Positions 23,612 to 34,159 of a DNA stretch of 64,000 nt are shown in pieces. The translations under genes and the position numbers were made by a program. Source of the DNA: Sphagnum compactum (taxonomy: Eukaryota > Bryophyta > Sphagnopsida > Sphagnales); contig OZ234494.1 in NCBI GenBank assembly GCA_965153455.1, positions 11,656,001 to 11,720,000 on the forward strand, written 5' to 3'. The notes beneath the pieces are model-generated. The model did no database searches. It was not told where the DNA came from and was given only the letters and a program-made list of their open reading frames with translations. How positions within the stretch are numbered: the first letter of the stretch is position 1; each line of letters starts with the position of its first letter.

Positions 23612-24560
23612 AACATGGGCTCAGCCATGAGTTTTCAACCTCCTTTAGGATTTTAGATTGAACTGTGAAAATGTGAAGAGCTCCATGAGCAAGATTAGAT
23701 TAAACATGAGTTCAACCATTAGTCTTCAGCCTCCTTCAGGGTTTTAGATTGAGTTGTAAAAATGTGAAGAGCTCCATGAGCAACATCAGATTAAACATGA
23801 GTTCAACCATGAGTCTTCAACCTCTTTCTAGGTTTTAGATTGAGTTGTGAAGATGTGAAGAATTCCATCAACATCATCATCACAACAAGTAACAACATTA
23901 GAAACAAGTTGTGGAATTCTTCTTGGACCTTTGTTATTAGGGTTTGTTGTATTCTTCTCCTCGAGAAAAAAATTTCAAAACCCAAATATGAGAAGAGAAT
24001 TGTTTCTTCTCCTTGTTCAATTGGGAATCATTTATTATTGAATCACGAATAACTGTTATGTAGCCTTCAAGTTGTTAGACCGAGCTATGAAGAAGATGAG
24101 CTCTATGAGCAAGTATTATTTCAACAATCCTTGAATGAAGATTGTGGTATTTTTGGACTCTTCATTATTAGGTTTTGCATTATTTCCTTCAAGAAAAAGC
24201 TTCAAAATTGACTAGAAAAGAATTTTCCCTCTTGGTGCAATTAATAAGGATTGAAGCAGGTGCCTCAACCTTCAAGGTTGTTAGGTTAAACTATGTAGAT
24301 GCAAGCTCACAAGCATCACCACCACAAGCAAAAAGTTGTGGAATTTTGGACCCTTGTTATTAGGTTTTTAATTCTTTGAAGAAAAGCTGCAAAACTAATT
24401 TTAGAAAAATGTTTCTTCTGGTTTAGTTAGGAAGGATGAAAATGTGGTTCTTCATACTTCCTTTAGGTGAGACTAAGCTATGAAGATGCTATGAGCTCAT
24501 GACCATCATTGTGACAAGCATTGAAGCTTACATCCTTTTGTGAGCAACTTGTTTATTTTT
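23612..24560. repeat. 91-bp tandem repeat grading into a diverged longer repeat
   Basis: Three copies starting near 23612, 23703 and 23794 share AACATG(A/G)G, TTCAACC, TTTTAGATTGA and GTGAAGAGCTCCATGAGCAA. Beyond 23880 the same words (CTTCAAGTTGTTAG, GCTATGAAGA, ATGAGCTC, TTATTAGGTTTT) recur at wider spacing to about 24560, apparently older copies of a longer unit. Confidence 0.75.
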
Positions 24561-24798
24561 CTAGTGAAAGGATTTAAGGCAAGAAAGAATATATCTTGAT
24601 TTCTAAAGTGGGAGATGGAAGCTTGGACATGAAATTGAACTTGATTGATTAAGAGTATGCAACATGGGAGGAGATAGAACTCATTAAGAAAAGGTGACCA
24701 ACACATAGGTCACACATACCCAAGAATACCTTTGGGAGATTAAACACATTGGCGGAATTAAATTAGGGTCATTCTCTAACCATGTTCACGAAAGTAGT

Positions 24799-24968
24799 AA
24801 AGTCATCATACTTGTGTTGTGGTTGAAGGAATTAGGAATAGTAAAAGGGAGGGTGCCATAGGTAAAATATTATACATGGTTGCAAAGTCATCATACTTGT
24901 GCAGTGGTTGAAGGAATTAGGAATAGTAGAAGGGAGTGTGCCAAGGGTAAAGAATTATACATGGTTGT
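24799..24968. repeat. 85-bp direct duplication
   Basis: AAAGTCATCATACTTGTG starts at 24799 and again at 24884. Both copies run on through GGTTGAAGGAATTAGGAATA and TTATACATGG with few differences. Confidence 0.9.
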
Positions 24969-25577
24969 TACAAATGAAAGTAGGAAAAGTAGGGGACTCT
25001 TTCTATCCCTACCACAAAAGTTCCGTTAATTTCATGTCATGAATCACCTTGTAACCTCTTATTTCATCATTCGACATCTACACTTGCAGGAGCTTCGTCA
25101 TTGCCTAAGCTTATGAAACTCATCAAGATGGTCTACAACAAATTTGAGGAAGCCAATTTTGCAAGCTTTGAAACTTGCAAACTCTAGAAGGCATTCTGAG
25201 GACGGAGGGAGTTCTAAGGATGGATTTTGAAGAATACCATTTTATCTTAATAAACTCTGTAGCAACAAGAATTTGCAACATCTTTTAAGGTGAGGTTTAG
25301 CCCAACAAGATGGTTTTGGTAACTTAAGGTGGAAAAAAAAAAACGTTTTTTTATTGTTACGCGTAGAATCTTTCTTTTTGGTAAACATTTCTCCTATTGT
25401 TGTGGTCATTCTTCACATGTTGATGCAAGGGTTGTGATTTTTTCCAAACTTTAATTGATGGCTAGCTAAAAGACTCTTTGAAGCAAACCGATTTTGAACC
25501 TACAAAACTAGAAACAAAACATCTTGTTTTCTTTCCAAAAACTAAAAACTTGTTTTCATTTCCACAAACTCTAGAAA
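24969..25577. other. Intergenic, nothing recognised
   Basis: No coding frame or clear repeat seen. Confidence 0.4.
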
Positions 25578-25659
25578 TTGTGCCTTACCCCAAACCCTAA
25601 ACCCTCAAAATGTCCCCATAGCCATGAAAACCCCAAAAAACACCCAAAACATCTATTGC

Positions 25660-25765
25660 CTCCTTTAATGGATGCATTTGTGATTGAGCATATCCTCCCA
25701 AAATTGCCTTTGGACCTATCTATGATGTGGTGCCTTTGTCAAGTAAACCATGTGGCATAGAGTTA
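25660..25765 (+). pseudogene. Possible F-box-like fragment
   Basis: A short plus-strand frame reads IEHILPKLPLDLSMMWCLCQ, then VNHVA and a stop. The spacing of LP, hydrophobics and the CQVN step resembles the start of a plant F-box (substrate-adaptor) domain. Nothing further downstream supports an F-box protein, and the frame ends at once. Treat as weak. Confidence 0.25.
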
Positions 25766-26049
25766 TGGGTGAGTCCCTTGATTAGCATGCTTTAAACATT
25801 GTGAAATATCAGAAACTATTGCTACTTGGAAGGACTTCCAAGGTGTTCTTTGAAACAACGTTTGTAATTTGAAGTTCACTATTTGAAGTTTTGCTTTTTA
25901 GATGATGCAAACATTTGAAACTTTAGTTTAAGGTTGGGTTTGAAACTTCATGTGTTTTTGTGGTTTTACAATTCAATAAACTTTGACATTTTGAAAAACT
26001 TATTGTGCATTAGTAATTACATATTCTTGAAACCCTAATGTTTGGTTTG

Positions 26050-26900
26050 TAGTGAGAATGATTTCAAATTTTCGATGAATTCAATGTGTGTGAATTTTAG
26101 TATTGTCCTAAAACCCTACCCTAAAACTTGCAACTATAGAAATCTAGTGATTGAAATACAGTTTGGAAGCCAAGGGTTTATATTTGAAGTGGCAACTTGT
26201 GTTTATAGTTTGTAGTTTAAACATAGACCTTAATATGTTGCCCCTAATGAATATGGTACTCAAACACACCTAAAACCCATCTTTTTCGATCTGATGGCTT
26301 TTAAGTTTATAAGGTTTATGGGATTGAATATGCCCAGGTATTTATGTACCCTTGAAGCCTTACTTGTCCATGTCTAACTAGAATGATTTCAAATTTTTTT
26401 TATAAACTACATGTGTGTGATTCTAAGTATGGCCTTGAAGCATCATAATTGAAGTTCAATTTGGAAGCTAAGGGTTTTTGCTTGAAGTACCAACATGTGT
26501 TAATGGTTTATAATTTAAGCATAGTCCTTAATATGTTGCCCTTGATGAGTATGGTACTTGTCTTCCTAGATCTGAAACTTTCAAGTTTATAACGTCTATT
26601 GGATTACATGTATATGGATATTTACGTATCTTTGAAACTTTAATTACACATTTTAAGCTAGAATGACTTCAAGTTTTTTATGGATTGGATGTGTGTGTGA
26701 TTTTAAATATGGCCTTAAAACCCTACCTTTAGTTTTCCAGTTTTAGAAATTGGTAATTCATGTTGAAGTTGGAGTGAAGGGGTTTTTAAATGAACTAGCA
26801 ACCTATGTGTGGTTTGTAGTTTAGGCATTTACTTTTGTCTTTTGGCTTTGATGAGTATGGTATTCAAACATTTTTGAAAGATGTCCATGTTTTTAGTGAT
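26050..26900. repeat. Diverged ~280-325-bp tandem repeat, three copies
   Basis: GAATGATTTCAAAT-like words at 26056, 26381 and 26661 each lead into ATGTGTGTGA, TATGGCCTT (or TATTGTCCT), AAGGGTTT, TTTATAGTTT or its variants, and GATGAGTATGGTA. The copies have drifted considerably, so the array is old. No coding content. Confidence 0.7.
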
Positions 26901-27117
26901 TATTTTGAATTTAAATCCACTGGATGATTTGCAAACCATGTTTTTAGTAATTATTTTGACCTGAAATCCATTGGTTGAAATCTTGTTATTGAATTCCAAT
27001 GATTGTTTTGGTGGCAAGGTTGATTAGTTAAGGTCATGTCCAATGATTGTTATGTATGTAAATTTGATTATGAATGGTCCATTCTTTGTTTGTGCATGTT
27101 TCCAGGGATGGCTGAAT

Positions 27118-27420
27118 TCTAGGCAAGCATAATGTTAGAGCCAAATGTACCAGAGACACAAGTACTTGAGTCTGTGGCATTTCATAGATTTAAAACCCTT
27201 CAAAAGGAAAAGGTACTAAAGCAGCTTGTTGACTTTGTCTAGTTTAGCACCATGGCAACTTATTACAACTTACACTTTGCAAACTATAACTTGGGTAAAA
27301 AACATGTTATTCAACTTATTCTTACTATTGTGTGGAAGCAAGTTTACACCGACTATCAAACCACTTATCCTAATTCATACGTTACGGAAGAAACCTTCAA
27401 AGACTAATTGTGGGACATTT
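27118..27420 (+). pseudogene. Unidentified decayed reading frame
   Basis: One plus-strand frame stays readable across about 300 bp (VPETQVLESVAFHRFKTLQ, later LILTIVWKQVYTDYQTTYPN) with in-frame stops at about 27240 (TAG) and 27405 (TAA). I do not recognise the family. Because a transposase relic lies 0.6 kb further on, it may be transposon-derived. Confidence 0.3.
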
Positions 27421-28006
27421 TGAGGAATAAAAAATAGGAACTTCAAATCAAGAAGGTTCGAAAAAAACAACACTACAATGTGATCAAGTGTTAAAGCGCT
27501 TGAAGGCCATAAATGGGCATGCAACAAGGAACGTCTTAAAGGGACACCAAAGTTTAATTGATGGGGAATTTATATCTATACTTGAAACCCCAAGTTCTAG
27601 CTAGTTTGAACATGTAACCCCTACATCATATACAAACCCATCTTTGGATTCTACACCATCTGGAAGTGATGGTGAGAAATCAATGACAAAATCAGAAATG
27701 TTGCAAAGCCAATCCAGGAACATGGTAATAGTGGCGTGCCACTTTTCAACAACTTTCTAAATTCAAGATGCCTTCCTAGTTGGCAAGGTGGAGATCAATA
27801 ATGAGAAGTTGAATAAGGTGAAGATTAGTAATTTGAAAATAGTTAGAAAATAAAATGTTATCACAAAAAAAAATTTAAATAAGGAGTTAGAGCAATTTTG
27901 CATTTGTAGCTAGAAATCCCTAGCCCAACCATGTACGGTTGGGTTAATAATCAAATCACCAACAACCTCATATGTAAGGTCCATGTGTCTCATATGTAGG
28001 AAATTA

Positions 28007-28700
28007 ATTAGGAGAGCTGTAGTTTGGAACAAATGTGCATATTTTTGGTTTGGTTGAATCAAACCTATTCATGAGGTGCCTCCACTTTCTTTGCAACCCA
28101 CCTATGCCCCAGTCCATTTGCACCTTAAAACTTGCGTGCATTTTGTTGTAGGCTTGCACTACAGCATGGTCAACATTTAGTGTTAGCTCCCATTGCCTTA
28201 TTATGCACATAATAAACATCTCCTCACCCATATAGCTTGGATTTCCCAATAGGTACTAAAAGTAGTCGTCACCATGGGTGAAATATTGACGCCAATTCTT
28301 GTAAAAATTAGAGTGCTGCAAGATGGTCACATCGTGATAAGAGCCAGGATAACCAATGTCTATGTAAATGAACAACCCATGATAGTCTAGAATGACGGTG
28401 TTATTTGTTGCATATATCTTTTTCTACCCACTAAACCATGCGCCATGTGCTTCATTCTACCAAGGCTTGCGAATTTCAATAAAAATGCCATCAATAAACC
28501 CAATACACCTTGTTATTTCCTGCAAATGCACACCCAAACTAAGTTTCTCCTTAGGTGTGGGCTGTCAGATCTCATCCTCAAGTGCATCGTTGATGCATGA
28601 TGCAATGAATATTGCATCATCACATAATGCAAATTTCGATTAATTCAACATAAAGGCGGCACACACAATGTCATTTTCATGTTTCATGCAGAGAATGAAG
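28007..28700 (-). pseudogene. PIF/Harbinger-type DDE nuclease pseudogene (lineage 1)
   Basis: One minus-strand frame reads FIDGIFIEIRKPW, then GLFIYIDIGYPGSYHDVTIL, EEMFIM and WGIGGLQRKWRHLMNRFDST. The likeness to the DDE endonuclease family (DUF/HARBI1-like, common in seed-free plant genomes) is strong. FIDG supplies the first catalytic Asp and YHDV the second. Three in-frame TAG stops interrupt an otherwise continuous frame between about 28240 and 28460. The zone upstream to about 28700 is readable only with further breaks. In a live element the product cuts and joins the element ends together with a Myb-like partner; no partner gene is seen. Confidence 0.8.
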
Positions 28701-28779
28701 TTCAAAAGACGTTGTTTAGGTGTCAACTTTGATGACTTGCCTTATATAACTGGAAATTCACCTATTATGATGCAAAACA

Positions 28780-29620
28780 AAACATTAGATTTGAAGACCC
28801 TAACCCTAATGCCACAAACCTACACCCTAATCATAATCTACAAAATCAACCCTAAACCTTATATTTCAAACCTGAAAATCCTAACCTCAACCCTTTAAAC
28901 CTAAACCCTGAAATTCAGACTTGAAAATACTAACCCTAACTCCAAAACCAAACCCAAAACCTTAAAATTCAAATAAAAAACCTTAACTTTAACCCCAAAA
29001 ACCTACACGGTAATCATATCCTACAAAAACCAACCTTAAACCCTAAATTTCAAACTTACAAACCTTAACAACAACCCCTTAAACCTAAACCTTGAAATTC
29101 AAACTTGAAAATGTTAATTCTAATTCCAAAACTAGACCCAAAACCTTAACTTAAACCTTAGAAAACTTACACCTTAATCATAACCCATAATAATCAACCC
29201 TAATCGAACCCTAGAAACCTACACCTTAATCATAACCCATAAAAATCAACCTTAAACCTTAAATTTCAGATCTAAAAACCCTAACATGAACCCGTTAAAA
29301 CTAAACCCTAACATTCAAACTTGAAAGTGCAAATTCTAACCCCAAAACTAAACCCAAAACCTTAAACTTCAAACTTAAAAACCCTAACTTTAACCCCAAA
29401 AACCTACACCTTAAATTTAAGACCTTAAACCCTAACATCAACCCCCTAAACCTAAACCCTAAAATTCAGACATGACAAAGGTAACCCTAATATGAAAACC
29501 AGACCCAAAAGCTTAAAATTCAGACATGAAAACCCTAACCTTAAACCTAAACCCAAAAATTCAGACCTAAAACCCTAACCCTAATCCCCAAAACTCAGAA
29601 TTGAAAACCTAAACCCAAAA
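28780..29620. repeat. Telomere-like CCCTAAA-rich array with ~185-bp higher-order unit
   Basis: Dominated by variants of CCCTAAA and TAACCCTAA, the plant telomere heptamer. A higher-order unit begins ACCTACACC(C/T)TAATCAT and includes AATCAACC, AATTTCA and AACCC(C/T)TTAAAC. Starts lie near 28818, 29001, 29165, 29217 and 29402, so spacing is mostly 164-185 bp with one 52-bp partial copy. No pure run of perfect heptamers is long. Confidence 0.8.
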
Positions 29621-29870
29621 ATGTGTTGGAAGCCATTGTTACCATCATGTGAAATAAACAAGGTCATCTTAGTCCATGTCCTCCAAAATATCCTCATCAC
29701 TTGAAGATGAGGTGTATCATCATTATTTGAAGAGCTTGAGGAACACATTTCTCATGGCTTGGAATGAAAAAAAGAAGGAAAAAAAGAAAGAAGACCTCTT
29801 CTTTATATAATCCACATGAAAGTCTTAATCTACATTTTAAATACTAACCTACTTTAGATCTAAACCCTGT
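29621..29870. other. Non-repetitive break within the telomere-like tract
   Basis: About 250 bp without the heptamer separates the two arrays; no coding content. Confidence 0.6.
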
Positions 29871-30850
29871 TTTACAAAAGTACAATCCATCATTTTAACC
29901 CTAATGTTTTATTTTCTAACTTGAAAATTCGAAAACCATACTTTAGAAACCCTAACCCTAGAACAAAACCCTAAACCCTAAACTTGAAACCTTAAAATTT
30001 TAATTCCTACACTATAAAGCCAAACTTTAAAAACTTCAAACCTAAACCTAAAAAAAAAACCTTAAAATTCAAACCCTAAAAAGCCCAACTGTAAACCTTA
30101 AACCTTACCATGTGAACCCACAAAACCTTAAACCATAAACCAAACCCTAAAATTCAACCCTAAAAAGCCCAATCCTAAACCCTAAAATCAAACCTTAACA
30201 TGTGTACTAGCAAAAGATCAATTTTAAACCCTAAACCAAACCCTAAAATTCAACCCTAAAAAACCCAACCCTAAATCTTAAAACCAAACCTTAACATGTG
30301 TACTAGTAATGGACCAATCTTAAACCCTAAACCAAACCTTAAAATTCAACAATAAAAATTATTTGGAAAAGAGCAACTTTAAACCAAACCCTAAAATTCA
30401 ACCTTAAAAAAGCCCAACCCTAAACTTTAAAACCAAACCTTAACATGTATACTAACAAAAGACCAAACTTTAAAATTCAACCTTACAAAGCCCAACCCTA
30501 AACCTTAACACTAAACCTTAACATGTGTACTAACAAAAAAACCAACTTTAAACCCTAAACCAAACCCTAAAATTCAATCCTAAAAAGCCCAACCTTGAAC
30601 CTTAAAACCAAACCTTACCATGTGAACCCACAAAGGACCAAATTGAAACCTTAAATTCAACCCCTCACAAGCCCAAACTTAAACCCTACAACCAAAACCT
30701 AAAACTTAAACCCTAAAAGAAATCCAACTAAACCCTAAAAATGAAACCCTAAAAAACTCAAACTTATACTTTAAAAACTAAACATTAAAACTTCAAAACA
30801 TAAACCCTAATATTTAACCTTTGAAAACCTAAACCCTAACTCTAAAAATT
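29871..30850. repeat. Telomere-like array with ~90-100-bp higher-order unit
   Basis: Unit contains AAACCAAACCCTAAAATTCA, then AACCCTAAAAAGCCCAACCC and CCTTA(A/C)CATGTG(T/A)AC. The CATGTG marker lies near 30108, 30198, 30294, 30443, 30521 and 30618, so most units are 78-97 bp and one interval is 149 bp. From about 30850 to 31060 the sequence changes to an AATAGCCATAACAATA-like repeat. Confidence 0.8.
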
Positions 30851-31071
30851 GAATCTCAAAATAATCAATAGCCAAAAAGAATCAATAGCCATAATAATAA
30901 TTTATAGTCATCAACAATATCCAATAGTCAAAACCAATAGCCATAACAATAGAATAGCAAAATCAAATAGTGAATAACCATAGCCAATAGCCATAACCAA
31001 CAACCATAACAATAATCAATTCAAAATCAAATCGTGAACAGCCGTACCCAATAGCCAACATCATTTCAGCC

Positions 31072-32128
31072 CCCTAGCCTAGGCCTCATAAAACCTGGCA
31101 AATGCCAACTTTGCCATAATTAAATTAATTCTGGCACATTTGTCGCCTTAATACTGGCACATCTAGCATATGCTATACCCAATAGAAACGTGCCGAATTG
31201 TGAGGTCGAATCGCAGAGAGTTCTTGATCGTCACCAGGTATGATCCGTTTTCTTGTGGTTTGAACAGCTTCATGGCGTTGGCCTTCGTGATCGGTTCGGA
31301 CGCATTGTCTTTTTTGTCTTCCTCTGGATGGAAAAATAAATCTCCCACCACATCATCGACGATCGTAGGCCTCAAAATGACGAACTGCAGGCTATCCTTT
31401 TCCTTATCCAAGAAACTGTGAATGCCAGAGACCTCCTTTTTCTTGAAGAATGCAGCCTTCTCTTGATGCGAGAGCAATCAATAACTGGTCCGATCTTCGT
31501 GATGTTGAGATTCGTGATGATTTTTGTAGGCCTCGGGTTGGAACGGGAACTGGAACAGCTACGTGTTCTTGGTGCGTTGGCGTTTCACACCGGGACCTTC
31601 ATGCTTCTCGCACTCGATGTGGAGGTAGAAAAGGCATTGCACAGTTGTAATCACGTCGCCTACCGATCGCTGCACCGCTTGAAGACCGTATTCCACAGCG
31701 TGTTTGTCTTGAAACGGTGTCTGTCGACTCATGATGACATGCAAGGTGCGAACAAGGTGCGAACAAGATGTGCAGTATCGAGAAGAGCAGGATGAACAGG
31801 CCGATCGGCGAACACGCACGCACACACACACAACGAGATTGATAAAACTATAGTGAATGCGCACTCGACGACCCCCTTAAATCTGATGATTTCAGTTTAG
31901 TGACTCCGCGGTGGGAAACCACAAAAATGACTGCACCCAAATCACTATTTTGGCCCTCAGAGGCTCAGACCGACTACCAAAAAATAGTGATAGTGACCGT
32001 TTTAGTGACTTGCGGTGGGGATGCTCTTAATAATTGTAATACTTAATTATGGCACTTTGACGAAATTAATTTTGGCAAAGTTGGCATCTAAAAATAGAAT
32101 GCCAGGTTTTATGAGGCCTGCCCTAGCC
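31072..32128. mobile_element. hAT-type element (1,041 bp) with perfect 8-bp target duplication
   Basis: Element 31080-32120. Terminal inverted repeats of 21 bp (31080-31100 and 32100-32120) match at 20 of 21: each reads (T/C)AGGCCTCATAAAACCTGG plus CA. The flanking 8-mer CCCTAGCC is identical on both sides (31072-31079 and 32121-32128). An 8-bp duplication with (C/T)AG-starting ends is diagnostic of hAT superfamily insertion. Subterminal ATGCCAACTTTGCC occurs near both ends in inverse orientation. It carries one broken gene (next entry) and no DDE transposase domain, so it is non-autonomous. Near its right end, GCGGTGGGGATGCTCTTA resembles a PIF-type MITE terminus. Confidence 0.88.
31163..31732 (-). 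pseudogene. N-terminal zinc-finger-like ORF carried by the hAT element, two in-frame stops
   Basis: A single minus-strand frame runs from ATG 31732 (MSRQTPFQDKHAVEYGLQAV) to 31163, about 190 codons, broken only by TAG at 31559-31561 and TGA at 31478-31480. Readable blocks are VKRQRTKNT-stop-LFQFPFQPEAY, KNHHESQH, LSHQEKAAFF, ITKANAMKLF and SYLVTIKNSLRFDLTI. I recall the same block order from multicopy proteins of mosses, ferns and oomycetes with an N-terminal Cys/His finger ahead of a hAT-like nuclease region; this is memory, not a search. Here the expected second Cys of the finger is Tyr (QCLFY). The frame ends well short of any catalytic domain. Loss of only two codons suggests recent death. 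Confidence 0.65.
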
Positions 32129-32414
32129 CCTTAGCCCATATATAGCCCCGATAATATAAGCTAGAGGTGGGTAGCCCATGAGTGAAAAAAAAGAAGTTGA
32201 TGTGCTGAATTTGGGGGTCCCATCCTGGGTTTTCCCAATTTGGACCCTCCTTGGTCTCCTATCCTGAGACTTTTCCGATAACACAAAACAGAGGACGAGG
32301 GAGCAAAGAGGGGTGCAAGTGGGCACCAATAGGGTATAACTTTACGGATAACTTTAATGCCCCCATCCTGTTTCGCCTTGGGTCTCCACTGAATTTATGG
32401 CAAGTCTTTTCGTT

Positions 32415-32517
32415 GGGTAAAATTCTCGGTCAAGGGCATTACCAAAATGGGGCTTGCATTCGGCTATTGCTTGGGGTGCACTTATTTTGGTAATGCCCTC
32501 GACCTAAGGTTTCACCC
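32415..32517. repeat. Long near-perfect hairpin
   Basis: GGTCAAGGGCATTACCAAAA (arm 32428-32448) pairs with the arm at 32484-32504 with one mismatch over 21 bp, around a 35-bp loop. Pairing continues outward with lower match (GGGTAAAA against TTTCACCC). It could be a tiny foldback element or a small-RNA precursor. Confidence 0.75.
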
Positions 32518-32539
32518 TACACGCAAACCACTTGAAGAA

Positions 32540-32640
32540 AATTCTTTAGTATATTTTGAAGGCACCTTATATCCATGAATATCCCTCATAAGAGAGAGGA
32601 GCATATTACATCTACTCGAGAGCGTGAGAAATACACCTAC
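32540..32640. repeat. Dispersed repeat block, copy 1
   Basis: GGCACCTTATATCCATGAAT, then ATCCCTC, GGAG and TATTA resemble 47190-47280 in the same orientation. Confidence 0.6.
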
Positions 32641-33094
32641 CTTAGTATCTTAACAGATACTAAATTAATTTTTTTTAAATATCTATTTTTTTGAAAATTC
32701 TTTACCCAAAGTGTTGAAAATTTTGAAGGCCTAAGAGTTATAAGCCCTAGTTATTAGTATGTTTTACATTTTTTGTTTGGGGGTGTCACAAGTGTACATG
32801 CTTCGTCAATAATATTGCTTTAAGCTTTGCTAGAGAATGGGATACTGTCAGTGTTAATACGAAGGGTAAGTCTTGAAGGTTGGGAAGTTCTTGAAATAAT
32901 TGCCCTAAAGGACTTGGGAGTCAAGGGTAGGTATTTTGGGGACTCCCCACTTTGGGGCATATTGATTGCCAAAATGCAAAACATTCCTAGATCTATGGCA
33001 TTACTGGGGGTGTTTTTGTGATTGACAAGTGGTTAATGCAAAAAGGGTTGTTAAGAAAAAGAAGGTTTTTCAAAATGCAAGTATATTTTACCTT

Positions 33095-33665
33095 CTGAAA
33101 CAAGGGAGAGAGGCTCTATTATGTGCATTCAAGGCTTTTATGAAATTTTGAAGGTGGATGAGACCCCCATTGAGATGCACTGGTCTAATTCTAGCAAATT
33201 GGGAATGACAAAATGTATATGCAACATTGTCTTTGTCGACATTAAACATGCTATTTAAAAGGCCAAATTTTAAATCTCTAAGTTGTGATGAGGTCACAAC
33301 ACTTGATAATCAAAGTTGCATATCTATTCAAAGTTTTGTGGTCAAAGCTTGGAAGAGGGTGCCCATTCTCTTGAATTTGGAAAAGGTCATTGAGGGGGGT
33401 GGATTCGATAAACTCACCAAAATGTTAGTGGATTTTGTATGTGCTTTTGGGGGCTTGTTAATTGGGGATTTGGCCTCAAAACTTGTTTATTTTGGAGTAG
33501 ATAATGCAACTACTTTTTACGGATGCCTAAAAAGTGGTTGACAATGCAGTTAAAGGAAAAGCATGCATCATTTGTTGTTGGGGTCTATTGCATGGCACAT
33601 ATAGGACTAATTTGGTTTAGTCACATCCATTTTATTTCAAATGGCAAGTAAAATAATATAGGGTG
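33095..33665 (+). pseudogene. hAT-like transposase relic (middle region)
   Basis: A 104-codon plus-strand frame (33227-33541) reads FVVKAWKRVPILLNLEKVIE, then LVYFGVDNATTFYG. It continues after a frame change at about 33538 as LTMQLKEKHASFVVGVYCMA and H. The sequence resembles the central region of plant hAT-type proteins, where WKR-x-P-ILL precedes the CMAH step; the call rests on recalled family patterns. Frame changes and stops upstream (33095-33226) show that it is dead. No inverted ends were found around it. Confidence 0.55.
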
Positions 33666-34150
33666 TAACTTATTGAAAAATAAATAAAAATTTGTGGTGA
33701 ATGATATTTTTACAAATTAACTAAATCGAGAACCATTTATAGGTTTAAAAGTTTTTGATGAAAATTTTATTCAAAAAATGTGTTTTTTTACATTCTAAAA
33801 AAATAAATACATAATAATATATATTTTTAATAAAAAACCACTACCAGATGAAAGAGGAAAGATTTTATAGTTGGACATTACATTTTTTTTTAAAATTTCT
33901 TTTTCTAGGCAATGTTTTATGAATCACAAACATGGAGGCCCCATGATCATTGAAAAAATGTAAGTTATATTCTCTATATATCAATTTGATTCAAATACTC
34001 TTCATTTAATCATTGGATTGAAACTAATTTTGATTCAAAATGAACTTTGAGTTTCAAAATGTTATCATGCAAATTTAATTTTTTTAAATTTGTGTTTAAA
34101 ATAATAAAAAGATGCCATCAAATTTTTTGCTTATTGATGATTGAAATTTT
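33666..34150. other. AT-rich, no gene
   Basis: No coding frame and no clear repeat. Confidence 0.4.
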
Positions 34151-34159
34151 TTTGATCGC

